From CAZADA01 sp964636945 (GTDB taxonomy: Bacteria > Pseudomonadota > Alphaproteobacteria > Caulobacterales > Maricaulaceae): a stretch of 64,000 nucleotides of DNA. Both the position numbers and the translations under genes were made by a program. Location: the NCBI GenBank assembly GCA_964636945.1, contig CAZWVH010000001.1, forward strand, positions 1 to 64,000. The letters are read 5' to 3'. The notes beneath the pieces are model-generated. The model had not been told where the DNA came from and did not search any database. It saw only the letters and a list, made by a program, of their open reading frames with translations. Of this stretch, positions 49,992 through 58,452 are shown piece by piece (positions within the stretch are counted from its first letter, which is position 1; the number at the start of each line of letters is the position of its first letter).

Positions 49992-50441
49992 TCAATCGTC
50001 TGACTCGCCGTCTTCGTCTTCGCGAGACGGGTCATAGGCCGCGTCCGGATCGTATGTTGCGTCTGGATCGTAGGCGGCAACAGGGTCAAAGACGTCTTCA
50101 GGATACTCACCCGCCCTACGTGACCGCACTATATTGGGACTGAACGCGCCTGTCACCGGGTCGATGACGCCGTCAATCGAGGTGTCGTAACTGGGGACCG
50201 AGCTTCGGCTTGGGCGTTCAAAATCTCTGCGCTCCTCCACCCCCTGCATTGGAGCGAGTCGCGCTTCGTCCACCGCAGTGGTCGGCGCCGGCAGCGGCGC
50301 AAGCGGATCAGCGCGTGCTGGCGTGGGCGGCGGCTCGGGCTCCTTTCGCCATGTGGCGGAGCAGCCGATAACGCCCGCGCTCAGCCCGATCAATGCGGCC
50401 GCGCGCCATTTCTGCGTCGTTTTGTGCAGATGTCGTGTCAT
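49992..50441 (-). CDS. Small lipoprotein with acidic YDPD repeats
   Basis: 149 aa from ATG 50441. A basic start and hydrophobic stretch end in SAGVIGC (lipid Cys27). Then come a Pro-rich linker and, at the C-terminus, tandem short repeats (AYDPDATYDPDAAYDPS), closing in an acidic DEDGESDD. Asp-rich repeats may bind divalent cations (inference). No family recognised. Confidence 0.65.
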   Translation of the reverse strand: MTRHLHKTTQKWRAAALIGLSAGVIGCSATWRKEPEPPPTPARADPLAPLPAPTTAVDEARLAPMQGVEERRDFERPSRSSVPSYDTSIDGVIDPVTGAFSPNIVRSRRAGEYPEDVFDPVAAYDPDATYDPDAAYDPSREDEDGESDD

Positions 50442-50536
50442 TTCGCCCACTCCCTCGCGGCCAGCCTACTTGCTGTACTCTTTCGCCGCAATTCCTGTAA
50501 GTGATAGAAGTCACTTAGCACAGCGGGACGTCACGT

Positions 50537-52498
50537 ATGATCATCGCCATGGCCATTGATCCCATCAATGAGCTTCACCAACTCCCGCTCCACAAGATTG
50601 CTGCGATCGGCGCTTTCGGCGTCGGCGCCCAATGGCTCGCCTGGCGGCTGAGATTGCCGGCGATCGTCTTGCTGGCGGCCGCAGGTCTGATGTTGGGTCC
50701 GCTGACCGCCATCCTCTTCGGCGATCCGTTTCTCGATCCGGTGAACGACTTTGGCGGGGTCTACCGCCCCATGATCGCCCTGGCGGTGGCGCTGATCCTG
50801 TTTGAAGGCGGCCTGCTATTGGAGTTCCGCGAATTGCGAGACGCCAGGAAGGCCGTTTTGAGGCTGGTGATTTTGGGCGCACCGCTCGGCTGGCTGTTTG
50901 GCGCACTCGCCGCGCGCTACGCAGCCGGATTGCCCTGGCCGCTGGCGTGGATGCTTGGCGGTTTGTTCGTGGTGACCGGGCCCACGGTGATCTTGCCGCT
51001 CTTGCGCCAAGCTCACCTCAAGGCGCGCCCGGCTGCATTGCTGAAATGGGAAGGCATAGTCAACGACCCCGTGGGCGCTTTGCTCGCTGTGGCGGTGCTC
51101 AATGTGATGATCCTCACATCGGAAGGCCAAAGTTGGTTGAGTGCGTTGGGCTTGATGACGTTTGGTTCGATCATTGCGGGAATTTTTGGCGTTGCGGGCG
51201 GATTGGGACTTGCAGCAGCGTTTCGCCGCGGTCTCATTCCCGAATATCTCAAAGCGCCAATTATCCTAGTTTCTGTCATCGTGTGTTTCGTCGCCTCGGA
51301 CATGATCGTGCACGAGACCGGATTACTGGCGGTGACCGTGCTTGGGCTGACCATAGCCAACTCCCGCCTGGCCTCGATCGATGATATGCGCCGGGTCAAG
51401 GAAACCATCGCCACCATCTTGGTGTCGGGCGTGTTCATTATGCTCACGGCGACGCTGACGCCTGAAGCCATGGCGTCCCTGGATTGGAGAGCGCTCGCGT
51501 TTGTCGCCGCCATGTTATTTCTGGTTCGTCCCGCAACGATCTGGCTGGCGACCATCAAGTCAGGACTCAAATGGCAAGAGCGCGCGCTGGTGGGGTGGAT
51601 TGCCCCACGCGGCGTGGTCGCCGTTGCCGTGGCCGGTTTTTTCGCCGCGGAGATCCTCGCCATCGGGCCTGATCAACTCGGTCTACCTGCCGATCAAGTC
51701 GCACGCCTGGCGCCGCTGACCTTTGCGCTGGTGTTCGCAACAATCCTGGCTCACGGCTTCACAATCGGCCCGCTTGCCCGCCGGCTTGGCCTGGCGACAG
51801 ATGGAACCGAAGGGGTGCTGATTGTCGGCGCCAATCCATGGAGCTTGGATCTGGCTAAAGCGTTGCACGGCCGTGATATTCAAGTCACGGTTGCCGATAC
51901 AAACTGGACTCGGCTGCGTCGAGCGCGCCTTGAGGGCCTGAAGACTTATTATGGCGAAATCCTCTCGGAATCCGCCGATCATCGTTTGGACCATTCCAGC
52001 TTCGATTGGTTAATCGCTGCAACGCCCAACGATGCCTATAATGCACTGATTTGCGTCACCTACGCCCCCGAATTGGGACGCCACAGGGTCTTTCAATTGC
52101 CTAGCCCCAGCGAGAATTCGGCGGGAGACCGCGGCATCGCATTCACCAGCCGTGGGCGCACTTTTATCGCCGATAGCCGTACACATGAAGCCGTGTCGCG
52201 CGATTGGTGGCGCGGCTGGCGGTTTGGCTCCACCGCATTGAGTGAGAGTTACACGCTGGACAACTTCATCCAAGACCGGGGCGAGGACATTGATTTAATT
52301 GCCGAAATCCGAGAAGGGCGGTTCAGCTTACTCGGCCCGCATATGCGACCAAAAGGCGGGCCTGGCTCTGTCCTAGTCTGGTTTGGCGAAGGTGCGGGGA
52401 ATGGCGCAGAAAAGCGCGCTGCGCATCGTGCCGAAGAAGCTCGGGCCGATCCCAACACCACTCGGCCAAAGAAATCCCAAACTGCAACGTCCAGTTAA
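50537..52498 (+). CDS. CPA1-family cation:proton antiporter with RCK domain
   Basis: 653 aa. About 12-13 transmembrane helices (residues 15-410) with the exchanger blocks LFEGGLLLEFRELRDARK, FVVTGPTVILPLLR and NDPVGALLAVAVL, then a cytosolic TrkA-N/RCK domain (GVLIVGANPWSLDLAKAL) that usually senses nucleotides. Role in pH and Na+/K+ balance. ATG 50549 is an alternative start. Closest to the NhaP/CPA1 group. Confidence 0.88.
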   Translation: MIIAMAIDPINELHQLPLHKIAAIGAFGVGAQWLAWRLRLPAIVLLAAAGLMLGPLTAILFGDPFLDPVNDFGGVYRPMIALAVALILFEGGLLLEFRELRDARKAVLRLVILGAPLGWLFGALAARYAAGLPWPLAWMLGGLFVVTGPTVILPLLRQAHLKARPAALLKWEGIVNDPVGALLAVAVLNVMILTSEGQSWLSALGLMTFGSIIAGIFGVAGGLGLAAAFRRGLIPEYLKAPIILVSVIVCFVASDMIVHETGLLAVTVLGLTIANSRLASIDDMRRVKETIATILVSGVFIMLTATLTPEAMASLDWRALAFVAAMLFLVRPATIWLATIKSGLKWQERALVGWIAPRGVVAVAVAGFFAAEILAIGPDQLGLPADQVARLAPLTFALVFATILAHGFTIGPLARRLGLATDGTEGVLIVGANPWSLDLAKALHGRDIQVTVADTNWTRLRRARLEGLKTYYGEILSESADHRLDHSSFDWLIAATPNDAYNALICVTYAPELGRHRVFQLPSPSENSAGDRGIAFTSRGRTFIADSRTHEAVSRDWWRGWRFGSTALSESYTLDNFIQDRGEDIDLIAEIREGRFSLLGPHMRPKGGPGSVLVWFGEGAGNGAEKRAAHRAEEARADPNTTRPKKSQTATSS

Positions 52499-52673
52499 CC
52501 AAGGTGGGCAAAGGTTAATGACGGGAGCGGGGCCTGAGACGATAGACGCCGTTTTCAGGTCACGCACCGCGATAGATCATGTGTTGGAAGCGCGCCCGTT
52601 GATTTAAGGTTTAGGCGGTGGGCCCCTAGGAGTCGTCGCCGCGCTCACATCTTTGTGTTGGCGCAAATCCAGA

Positions 52674-54551
52674 ATGGAGCCATCGTTTCTGGGCATGTCG
52701 GATGACAACGGAGAAGTCACACACGAGCCACAGCTTGTCTGGAGCATGCGCCGCATCCGCAGGTTACTCATCATCGCCGCCTATGCAGCGGCGCTGGGCC
52801 TGATCACAGTCATCGCCACCGTCATTCTCACATGGTCACGCGCTCCGAGCGCAGAACACGCACTTGTTTCCCAACAGAAGATCGACATCGTTTTCACTGA
52901 TCGCCACGATCAACGCTTCGCGGTTCGCCGCAATTCTGTGTCCACCACAGTGCAGATTGAACGCCTGCCCGCCTACCTGCTCGATGCAATTGTGGCTGCC
53001 GTTGATCCCCGTTTCTTCGATCATGGCGGCGTCACGTTTTCGTCCGCGACAAACGCAATCTTTAATCAAGCTCATGCTGATGGTCCGGCGCTGGGTGATA
53101 AGACGGTCAGCCAGGAACTCGCACTCATCTTATTGCCTCAAGATTTGCGTGGATGGAGGCGTTCGCTGCACGAATTGGCGCTGGCGCGAAAACTCGAAGA
53201 TCGCTTCACCAAACTAGAAATTCTGGAGTTGTACGCTAACCGAGCCTATTTTGGCGCCGGGGCGTGGGGTGTCGAACAAGCCGCGCAGACATATTTCAAT
53301 AAAGCCGTCGATCAACTCACTCTGGGAGAAGCAGCCTATTTGGCGAGTGTTGCGCGGCGTTATCGTCCCGGCTCGTCCTTTGGCGTTCTGGTCAATCCCA
53401 GCGATCGCGCCGCCCAAGTGCTCAATCACATGCTGAGCCATGGTGACATTACCGAGCCCGCCTGGCGGGCGGCGTCGGGAACGCCCGTGGAGCTCAGACG
53501 CTCGCCAGACCTCGAACTCACCGGCCATTTTGTGGATTGGACTTTGGCGCAACTGGCCCAACTGGATTGGCTGGCCAATGGCCAGATTGTGGTGCGCACC
53601 ACATTAGATCTCGACATGCAACACGCTGCCCAGCGCGCGGTCGACCACCACATTCCGCTCTCTCTTGCCGAGCAAGCCAAGGTCAATGCTGCATTCGCGG
53701 CAATTGACGGTCGCGGTGGAATTCGCGCCATGGTTGATCGCTCTTTGTATCTGACAAGCACTGCGAAACCGGCCGTGACACTCCCCCGTCAGCCAGGTTC
53801 GGCCTTCCTGCCCGTGGTCTATGCAGCTGCTCTCCAAGCGGGTGTGGATCCGCAATCCCAATGGATCGATCAGCCGATTGTGGTCGATGGATGGGCCCCG
53901 AAAAACTCAAGCGATCAATATTATGGGCAGATGAGTTTGGCCGCCGCAATCGTCTATTCCATCAACACTATCGCCGTTCAGGTGAGCGAAAACATCGGCC
54001 GAGACGCCATCCTCGCCATGGCTCAGGCCATGGGCATGCGATCGCCAATGGGCGCGGCGCCCTGGGTGGCCATGGGCGTTTACCCGGTAACGCCTCTGGA
54101 ACTGGCAGGCCTATACGCCCCGTTGGCGAATGAGGGATTTGCAGTGACGCCGTATGCAATCGAAAGCATCAGTGATTCACAGGGCAGGACTCTTTTTCGC
54201 GCCGATTCAGCCACACCGCCTCGAGTCTTGTCGCGAACCATCACCGCTCGGATCAATCATGCGCTTGGCGCCTCATCTGATCGTGCGGCCGGTCTGGCCC
54301 AACCAGACAGCGGTCGCGCGCTCATCGGCCATTGGTCTGGAGGCAAAATTGGCGTCACGCCAGCGCGACGTGACGCCTGGTATGCCGGTTATACGCCTGG
54401 CCTTGTGGGCGTTGCATGGATTGGACTGCGTGACGACGCCGACCAAAATGCGATTTTGGAAACCGGTGCGCCGGTCAGCGTTTGGAAAACGTTCATGAGC
54501 GAAGCCCTCGATGGCGTCACGCCGCCCACCCCGCTCTTGCCTACGCGGTAA
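52674..54551 (+). CDS. Class A penicillin-binding-protein-like pseudoenzyme
   Basis: 625 aa from ATG 52674. ATG 52695 also possible. A TM helix (about 29-53) precedes a GT51-like domain and a transpeptidase-like domain. Key residues are missing: the catalytic Glu of the EDxxFxxHxG motif is Val110 (AAVDPRFFDHGG), GGSTxTQQ is GDKTVSQE, SxxK is SAFL (Ser376, Leu379 for Lys) and KTG is KIG (558-560). SxN (Ser429-Asn431) and helix motifs RRSLHELALARKLEDRF, ILELYANRAYFG remain. It is thus probably inactive in both reactions, possibly a scaffold or substrate sensor for peptidoglycan synthesis (inference). The frame is intact. Confidence 0.85.
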   Translation: MEPSFLGMSDDNGEVTHEPQLVWSMRRIRRLLIIAAYAAALGLITVIATVILTWSRAPSAEHALVSQQKIDIVFTDRHDQRFAVRRNSVSTTVQIERLPAYLLDAIVAAVDPRFFDHGGVTFSSATNAIFNQAHADGPALGDKTVSQELALILLPQDLRGWRRSLHELALARKLEDRFTKLEILELYANRAYFGAGAWGVEQAAQTYFNKAVDQLTLGEAAYLASVARRYRPGSSFGVLVNPSDRAAQVLNHMLSHGDITEPAWRAASGTPVELRRSPDLELTGHFVDWTLAQLAQLDWLANGQIVVRTTLDLDMQHAAQRAVDHHIPLSLAEQAKVNAAFAAIDGRGGIRAMVDRSLYLTSTAKPAVTLPRQPGSAFLPVVYAAALQAGVDPQSQWIDQPIVVDGWAPKNSSDQYYGQMSLAAAIVYSINTIAVQVSENIGRDAILAMAQAMGMRSPMGAAPWVAMGVYPVTPLELAGLYAPLANEGFAVTPYAIESISDSQGRTLFRADSATPPRVLSRTITARINHALGASSDRAAGLAQPDSGRALIGHWSGGKIGVTPARRDAWYAGYTPGLVGVAWIGLRDDADQNAILETGAPVSVWKTFMSEALDGVTPPTPLLPTR

Positions 54552-54726
54552 ATTGGCTTACAACCCCGTGTATTGCCACCCAGTCATATCAATGAAAGCT
54601 CCAGTTCATCTAAACCGCGATATGATGCGGCATTGACGTGACGTGGACAACGTGCGTGACAAAGAGAAGCCAGGCGCACTGCGCGTCACGGCAGACAGAA
54701 TTGGTTCAAACCAGGGGACAGGATCG

Positions 54727-56343
54727 ATGCGGAAATATCTACTGGCCGCTTCTGCCATTGCGCTCGCAGCGTGTGGCGCGGAAACAAGCGACGACAGCGC
54801 AGACAGCAGCGCAGCAACACAAGAGACATCTAGCGCCACGGCGGCTCCGGCTTCGGGTGACGTTCTCGCGCTATTTGGCCTTCAAGACGGCGGCCAAGGC
54901 TTGATTAGCTATGAATCGTCATCACAGCGCGGCGACACCACGGTGTTCGAAGGCATCTCCATCAATGCTGGTGAAACGCCGCTGAGCGCGTCGAGCCTCA
55001 CGCTGAAGGGCGCTGGACAATCCGGCAATCTCGCCACTTTTGAAAGCATGTCGGTCGATGGTTTGATCATCGTGGCGCCCGACGGGGCTGGCGAGATCAA
55101 TGTCGGTTCGTTTGCCATTGAGGAGCCCTCGGACGCATTTGCCAATGTGGTCGCCGGATTTATGTCTGGCCGCTCTCCGGAAGAATTCATGGAAGGCTTC
55201 GATCCGGGGGCAGTGAACTTTGGTAAAGTGGGCGTTGAAAATGTGGCCGCCCAGTTCGACGGTCCTGACGCCCAAGGCGCCATTGGAATTGGCTCGTTTG
55301 CATTAAGCGACCTCACGCAGGAAACCCTGGGATCGCTCGCGCTCAATGCTGTTGAATTCGACCTGACAACGCCAGAGGGACCGTTTGTGGGCACTTTGGG
55401 CGAGTTCTCGTTCTCAGGAATCAACCGGCCCATGTTCCGCGAATTGATCGACACAATCACGGCGTCCAACGGCACACCTGAGGACACATTCGCCAAAATG
55501 TCGCAAACCGCGTTTTTCACAGACATCTATTCCAAGCGGTTGGACGGCTATGCGCTGAAAGATTTGGCGGTGAACGCCGCTGGCCTGACCATTGATTTGG
55601 ACGACTATTCCGGCACGATCACTGAAACCGACACTGGCGTTCGCTACGAGGACAAGATCGATAGCCTCAGCGTCGCCAGCGAGGGCGACGGCTCATTGGG
55701 TGGTCCGGCTGCCTTGCAATTCGCCATGTTGGGCTACGACTCTTTGGACTTCCAGATGCGTTCGGTGTCCACGACCAACCGGGAAGCCGACACGGTCTCT
55801 CTCGATGAGTTTGTGTTCGAGATGGAAGACGGCTTCACCATGGACATGAATTATACCATGGGCGGTTTTCAGGAATATGTGACCAACGCCATGGCGTTGC
55901 TCGACGCCGATACCCTATTGGAAGGCGAGGATCCGTCTCCAGAGGTGATGACTGAGCTGTATAAGCCTCTCGTGTTCCACGGCTTTTCCATGGGCTTGAA
56001 CGACAATGGCTTGGCGGACAAAGCGTGGACACTGGGCGCAGCGCAAAGTGGCCAAGAAGTGGAAAGCCTCAAGGCCGTCGCCGTTGCGGGCGTGACCAGC
56101 TTGGCCTTTATGGCGCCAAGCGAGCAAACTCAGCAATTGGCGGGTCAGTTCATTGAAGCCGCCACGTCATTCATCAATGACGCCGGCAGCTTCCGCATCA
56201 CCATTGACCCCAGCGAGCCCGTCCCCGTGGGTCCAGTGATCGAACAATTGTCAGCCGTTCAGGAAACGGGCGAGGATCCCACGCCTGTGATCGACGAATT
56301 GATCGCCGATCTGAACATCACAATCGCCGCTGAAGCCGAGTAG
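54727..56343 (+). CDS. Large uncharacterised lipoprotein
   Basis: 538 aa from ATG 54727. Signal MRKYLLAASAIALAAC (lipid Cys16), then a Ser/Thr/Asp/Ala linker, then about 500 residues of beta-rich, acidic sequence with recurring GxFxxS/D-L turns (GSFALSDLTQETLGSLALN, GEFSFSGINRP). A long LDxDDYSGTITETD stretch is typical. No known family. May be an outer-membrane or periplasmic beta-sandwich protein. A terminator-like hairpin just after the stop suggests it is transcribed alone. Confidence 0.65.
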   Translation: MRKYLLAASAIALAACGAETSDDSADSSAATQETSSATAAPASGDVLALFGLQDGGQGLISYESSSQRGDTTVFEGISINAGETPLSASSLTLKGAGQSGNLATFESMSVDGLIIVAPDGAGEINVGSFAIEEPSDAFANVVAGFMSGRSPEEFMEGFDPGAVNFGKVGVENVAAQFDGPDAQGAIGIGSFALSDLTQETLGSLALNAVEFDLTTPEGPFVGTLGEFSFSGINRPMFRELIDTITASNGTPEDTFAKMSQTAFFTDIYSKRLDGYALKDLAVNAAGLTIDLDDYSGTITETDTGVRYEDKIDSLSVASEGDGSLGGPAALQFAMLGYDSLDFQMRSVSTTNREADTVSLDEFVFEMEDGFTMDMNYTMGGFQEYVTNAMALLDADTLLEGEDPSPEVMTELYKPLVFHGFSMGLNDNGLADKAWTLGAAQSGQEVESLKAVAVAGVTSLAFMAPSEQTQQLAGQFIEAATSFINDAGSFRITIDPSEPVPVGPVIEQLSAVQETGEDPTPVIDELIADLNITIAAEAE

Positions 56344-56355
56344 GCCGATCGGCGG

Positions 56356-57648
56356 TTAACCAAATTCTTTAGCGCCGACGCGGGCAACTGCGTCGGCGTT
56401 TTGATGTGGGTGATCGCGGATAAATTTGGCGATGCGCGGCTGGATTTCGGTGCGGAAGCGCCGACCATTGAACACACCGTAATGGCCAACGCCCGGCTGA
56501 ACATAGTCTTGCTTCATGTGATCCGACAGTCCGGTGCATAGGTCTAAGGCGGCCTGAGTTTGGCCAATGCCCGAGATGTCGTCCCGCTCTCCTTCCACGG
56601 TGAACAAAGCTGTGTCATCAATGGCGCCAAGACGCACGGTTCGTCCGTGAATCTTCAAAAGGCCCCGAGCCAGCAAATGGCGCTGGAAGACTTTGTCCAC
56701 TGTCTCAATATAAAACTCCTCGGTGAGATCCATCACCGAGAGATACTCATCATAAAACTCCCGGTGCGCCTCCGCTGAATCGCCATCGCCGGCCACCAAA
56801 TGCTCAAAGAAATTCCAGTGAGCATCCACATGGCGGTTCCAATTCATGTTCATGAAGCTCAAGAGTTGCACAAAGCCGGGATAAACGCGTCTAAACACGC
56901 CCGGATAGGGCAGCGGCACGGTGTAAACCATGTGTTTTTGGAACCAAGAGAGAGGTCGTTCCTCAGCAAGACGATTGGGCTCAGTCGGCGAACGACGCGC
57001 ATCAATGGGCGATCCCATATAGGTCATGGTTGCAGGTCGGTTTGGATCGCGGTCCTCCGCCATCAGAGCGATGGCGGCCAAGACTGGAGGTCCGGGTTGG
57101 CACACGGCGATCACATTTGATCCTGGCCCCAATTGCGTAATCATGCGGCGTACATGCGCCACATAATCGTCAAAGTGAAAACGGCCCTCCACCACCGGCA
57201 CCAACCGGGCATTGGTCCAATCGGTGATATACACTTCGTGTTCAGGCAAAAACGCCTCGACAGTGCTGCGCAACAAGGTGGCGTAGTGGCCAGACTTGGG
57301 CGCCACGATCAGGACCTTGGGATCGTCGGTCATATCGCCGCGGGCCTCGCGCAACGCGCGGGCGTCACGGCGGAAATGGACCAACTCGCACCATGGCGAC
57401 GACCAAACGGTCTTGGGCTCTACAGCAACAGACGCGCCATTGATCTCAACCTGGTCAATCCCCCAACTCGGTTTGCCATAGCGTCGAGTGACCGCCTCAA
57501 ATACGTCTGCGGCCGCAACCACTGAGCGCCCCGCCAGGGACTCGCTCGCTGGATTGAGTGGCCATGCCATCGCTGCGCGCGTGAGATTCGTCATACTCCG
57601 CAGCGGCGTGATGGCCGCATGCCCCATTTCGTAAAGTGTATAAAGCAC
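56356..57648 (-). CDS. phaZ: Intracellular polyhydroxyalkanoate depolymerase
   Basis: 430 aa. MLYTLYEMGHAAITPLR is the family start. AVCQPGPPVLAA contains the catalytic Cys183 of the C-Q-P-G lipase-like box, and the matching Asp and His lie in DDTALFTVEGERDDISG and GVGHYGVFNGRRF. PhaZ mobilises stored PHB granules. No phaC or phaB is adjacent. Its 3' end doubles as a terminator on the plus strand. Confidence 0.93.
   Translation of the reverse strand: MLYTLYEMGHAAITPLRSMTNLTRAAMAWPLNPASESLAGRSVVAAADVFEAVTRRYGKPSWGIDQVEINGASVAVEPKTVWSSPWCELVHFRRDARALREARGDMTDDPKVLIVAPKSGHYATLLRSTVEAFLPEHEVYITDWTNARLVPVVEGRFHFDDYVAHVRRMITQLGPGSNVIAVCQPGPPVLAAIALMAEDRDPNRPATMTYMGSPIDARRSPTEPNRLAEERPLSWFQKHMVYTVPLPYPGVFRRVYPGFVQLLSFMNMNWNRHVDAHWNFFEHLVAGDGDSAEAHREFYDEYLSVMDLTEEFYIETVDKVFQRHLLARGLLKIHGRTVRLGAIDDTALFTVEGERDDISGIGQTQAALDLCTGLSDHMKQDYVQPGVGHYGVFNGRRFRTEIQPRIAKFIRDHPHQNADAVARVGAKEFG
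56373..56403 (+). terminator. Terminator-like hairpin embedded in the phaZ 3' coding end
   Basis: CGCCGACGC / GCGTCGGCG (56373-56381 with 56390-56398, 8-nt loop), then TTTTG on the plus strand, 30 nt after the lipoprotein stop. It would end that transcript while being translated on the other strand as phaZ. The T run is short. Confidence 0.55.
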
Positions 57649-57666
57649 TAAATCGCCTCTACTTAA

Positions 57667-58287
57667 CTATTCGCCAGCGCACTCCAAATGACGAGACATT
57701 ACGTCTGCCATCTCATCAGGCGTCGTGGTGTGGGTAAAAAGATCAACAAAATCCCCATTTGCATCCATCAAAAAGATGATGCTCGAGTGATCCATGGTGT
57801 ATTCAGCGGCGCTATCGGGATCTTCAATCTTCTCGAAGTATACTTTGTAGGAGTCCGCAGCAGCCCTAATGGACCCGAGCGAGCCGGTCAAACCCACCAG
57901 GTTTTCCGGGAATGCATTCGAATTCACATAGGTCGCCATGGCGTCCGGAGTATCGCGTTCTGGATCGATGCTAATCAAGACAGGCTGAAATTGCGCACGC
58001 TGCTCGTCCGGCAGCAGGTTGAGCGCCGCGGCCATCTGCTGGAGCGATAGCGGGCACACATCCGGGCAATAGGTAAATCCGAAATACACCAATGTCGGCC
58101 GACCGAGGAAATCCGCCTCCGTCGCTGTATCGCCAAGGTGATTGACCAGCTCAAACGGCCCACCCACCGGCGCGCCATTCGTGGCCGCCTGCGGACATTG
58201 GTCGGCAATTTGCACCGAGTTTATAGACTCCTCGCCGCAACTGATTACACCGAGGGACATCAAGAGGATCGCGAATGGATTGCGCAT
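57667..58287 (-). CDS. senC: SCO1/SenC copper chaperone, lipoprotein
   Basis: 206 aa from ATG 58287. The lipobox GVISC (Cys17) is followed by a thioredoxin fold with copper ligands Cys74 and Cys78 (FGFTYCPDVCPLS) and His167 (YTMDHSSIIF). It helps assemble the CuA centre of cytochrome oxidase. senC beside regB/regA is classic in Alphaproteobacteria. Here it is divergent from regB. Confidence 0.93.
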   Translation of the reverse strand: MRNPFAILLMSLGVISCGEESINSVQIADQCPQAATNGAPVGGPFELVNHLGDTATEADFLGRPTLVYFGFTYCPDVCPLSLQQMAAALNLLPDEQRAQFQPVLISIDPERDTPDAMATYVNSNAFPENLVGLTGSLGSIRAAADSYKVYFEKIEDPDSAAEYTMDHSSIIFLMDANGDFVDLFTHTTTPDEMADVMSRHLECAGE

Positions 58288-58307
58288 TGGCAAAATATGA
58301 GGCCAAA

Positions 58308-58336
58308 ATTGCGCAATGAAAAGGTTGCAATGCAAC
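58308..58336. promoter_or_regulatory. Two palindromes between senC and regB
   Basis: ATTGCGCAAT (58308-58317) and GTTGCA-A-TGCAAC (58324-58336) lie in the 165-bp divergent promoter region. They could bind RegA or another redox regulator (inference). RegA sites are loosely conserved, so this is tentative. Confidence 0.35.
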
Positions 58337-58452
58337 ACGCGTCCGCTATCGCCTGTCAAAGTGGTGAGATCATTGCGCCATCGCGCTGTTTGTTCGCCGC
58401 CAATTTAGCGCACTGCGCCTGGGACAACAGGGAAATCGCAAGAGGTTCCGCC

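Noticed and set aside
50947..51663. Long frames on both strands inside the antiporter gene
   Set aside because: The antiporter frame has all transmembrane blocks and the ND motif; the others are shadows.
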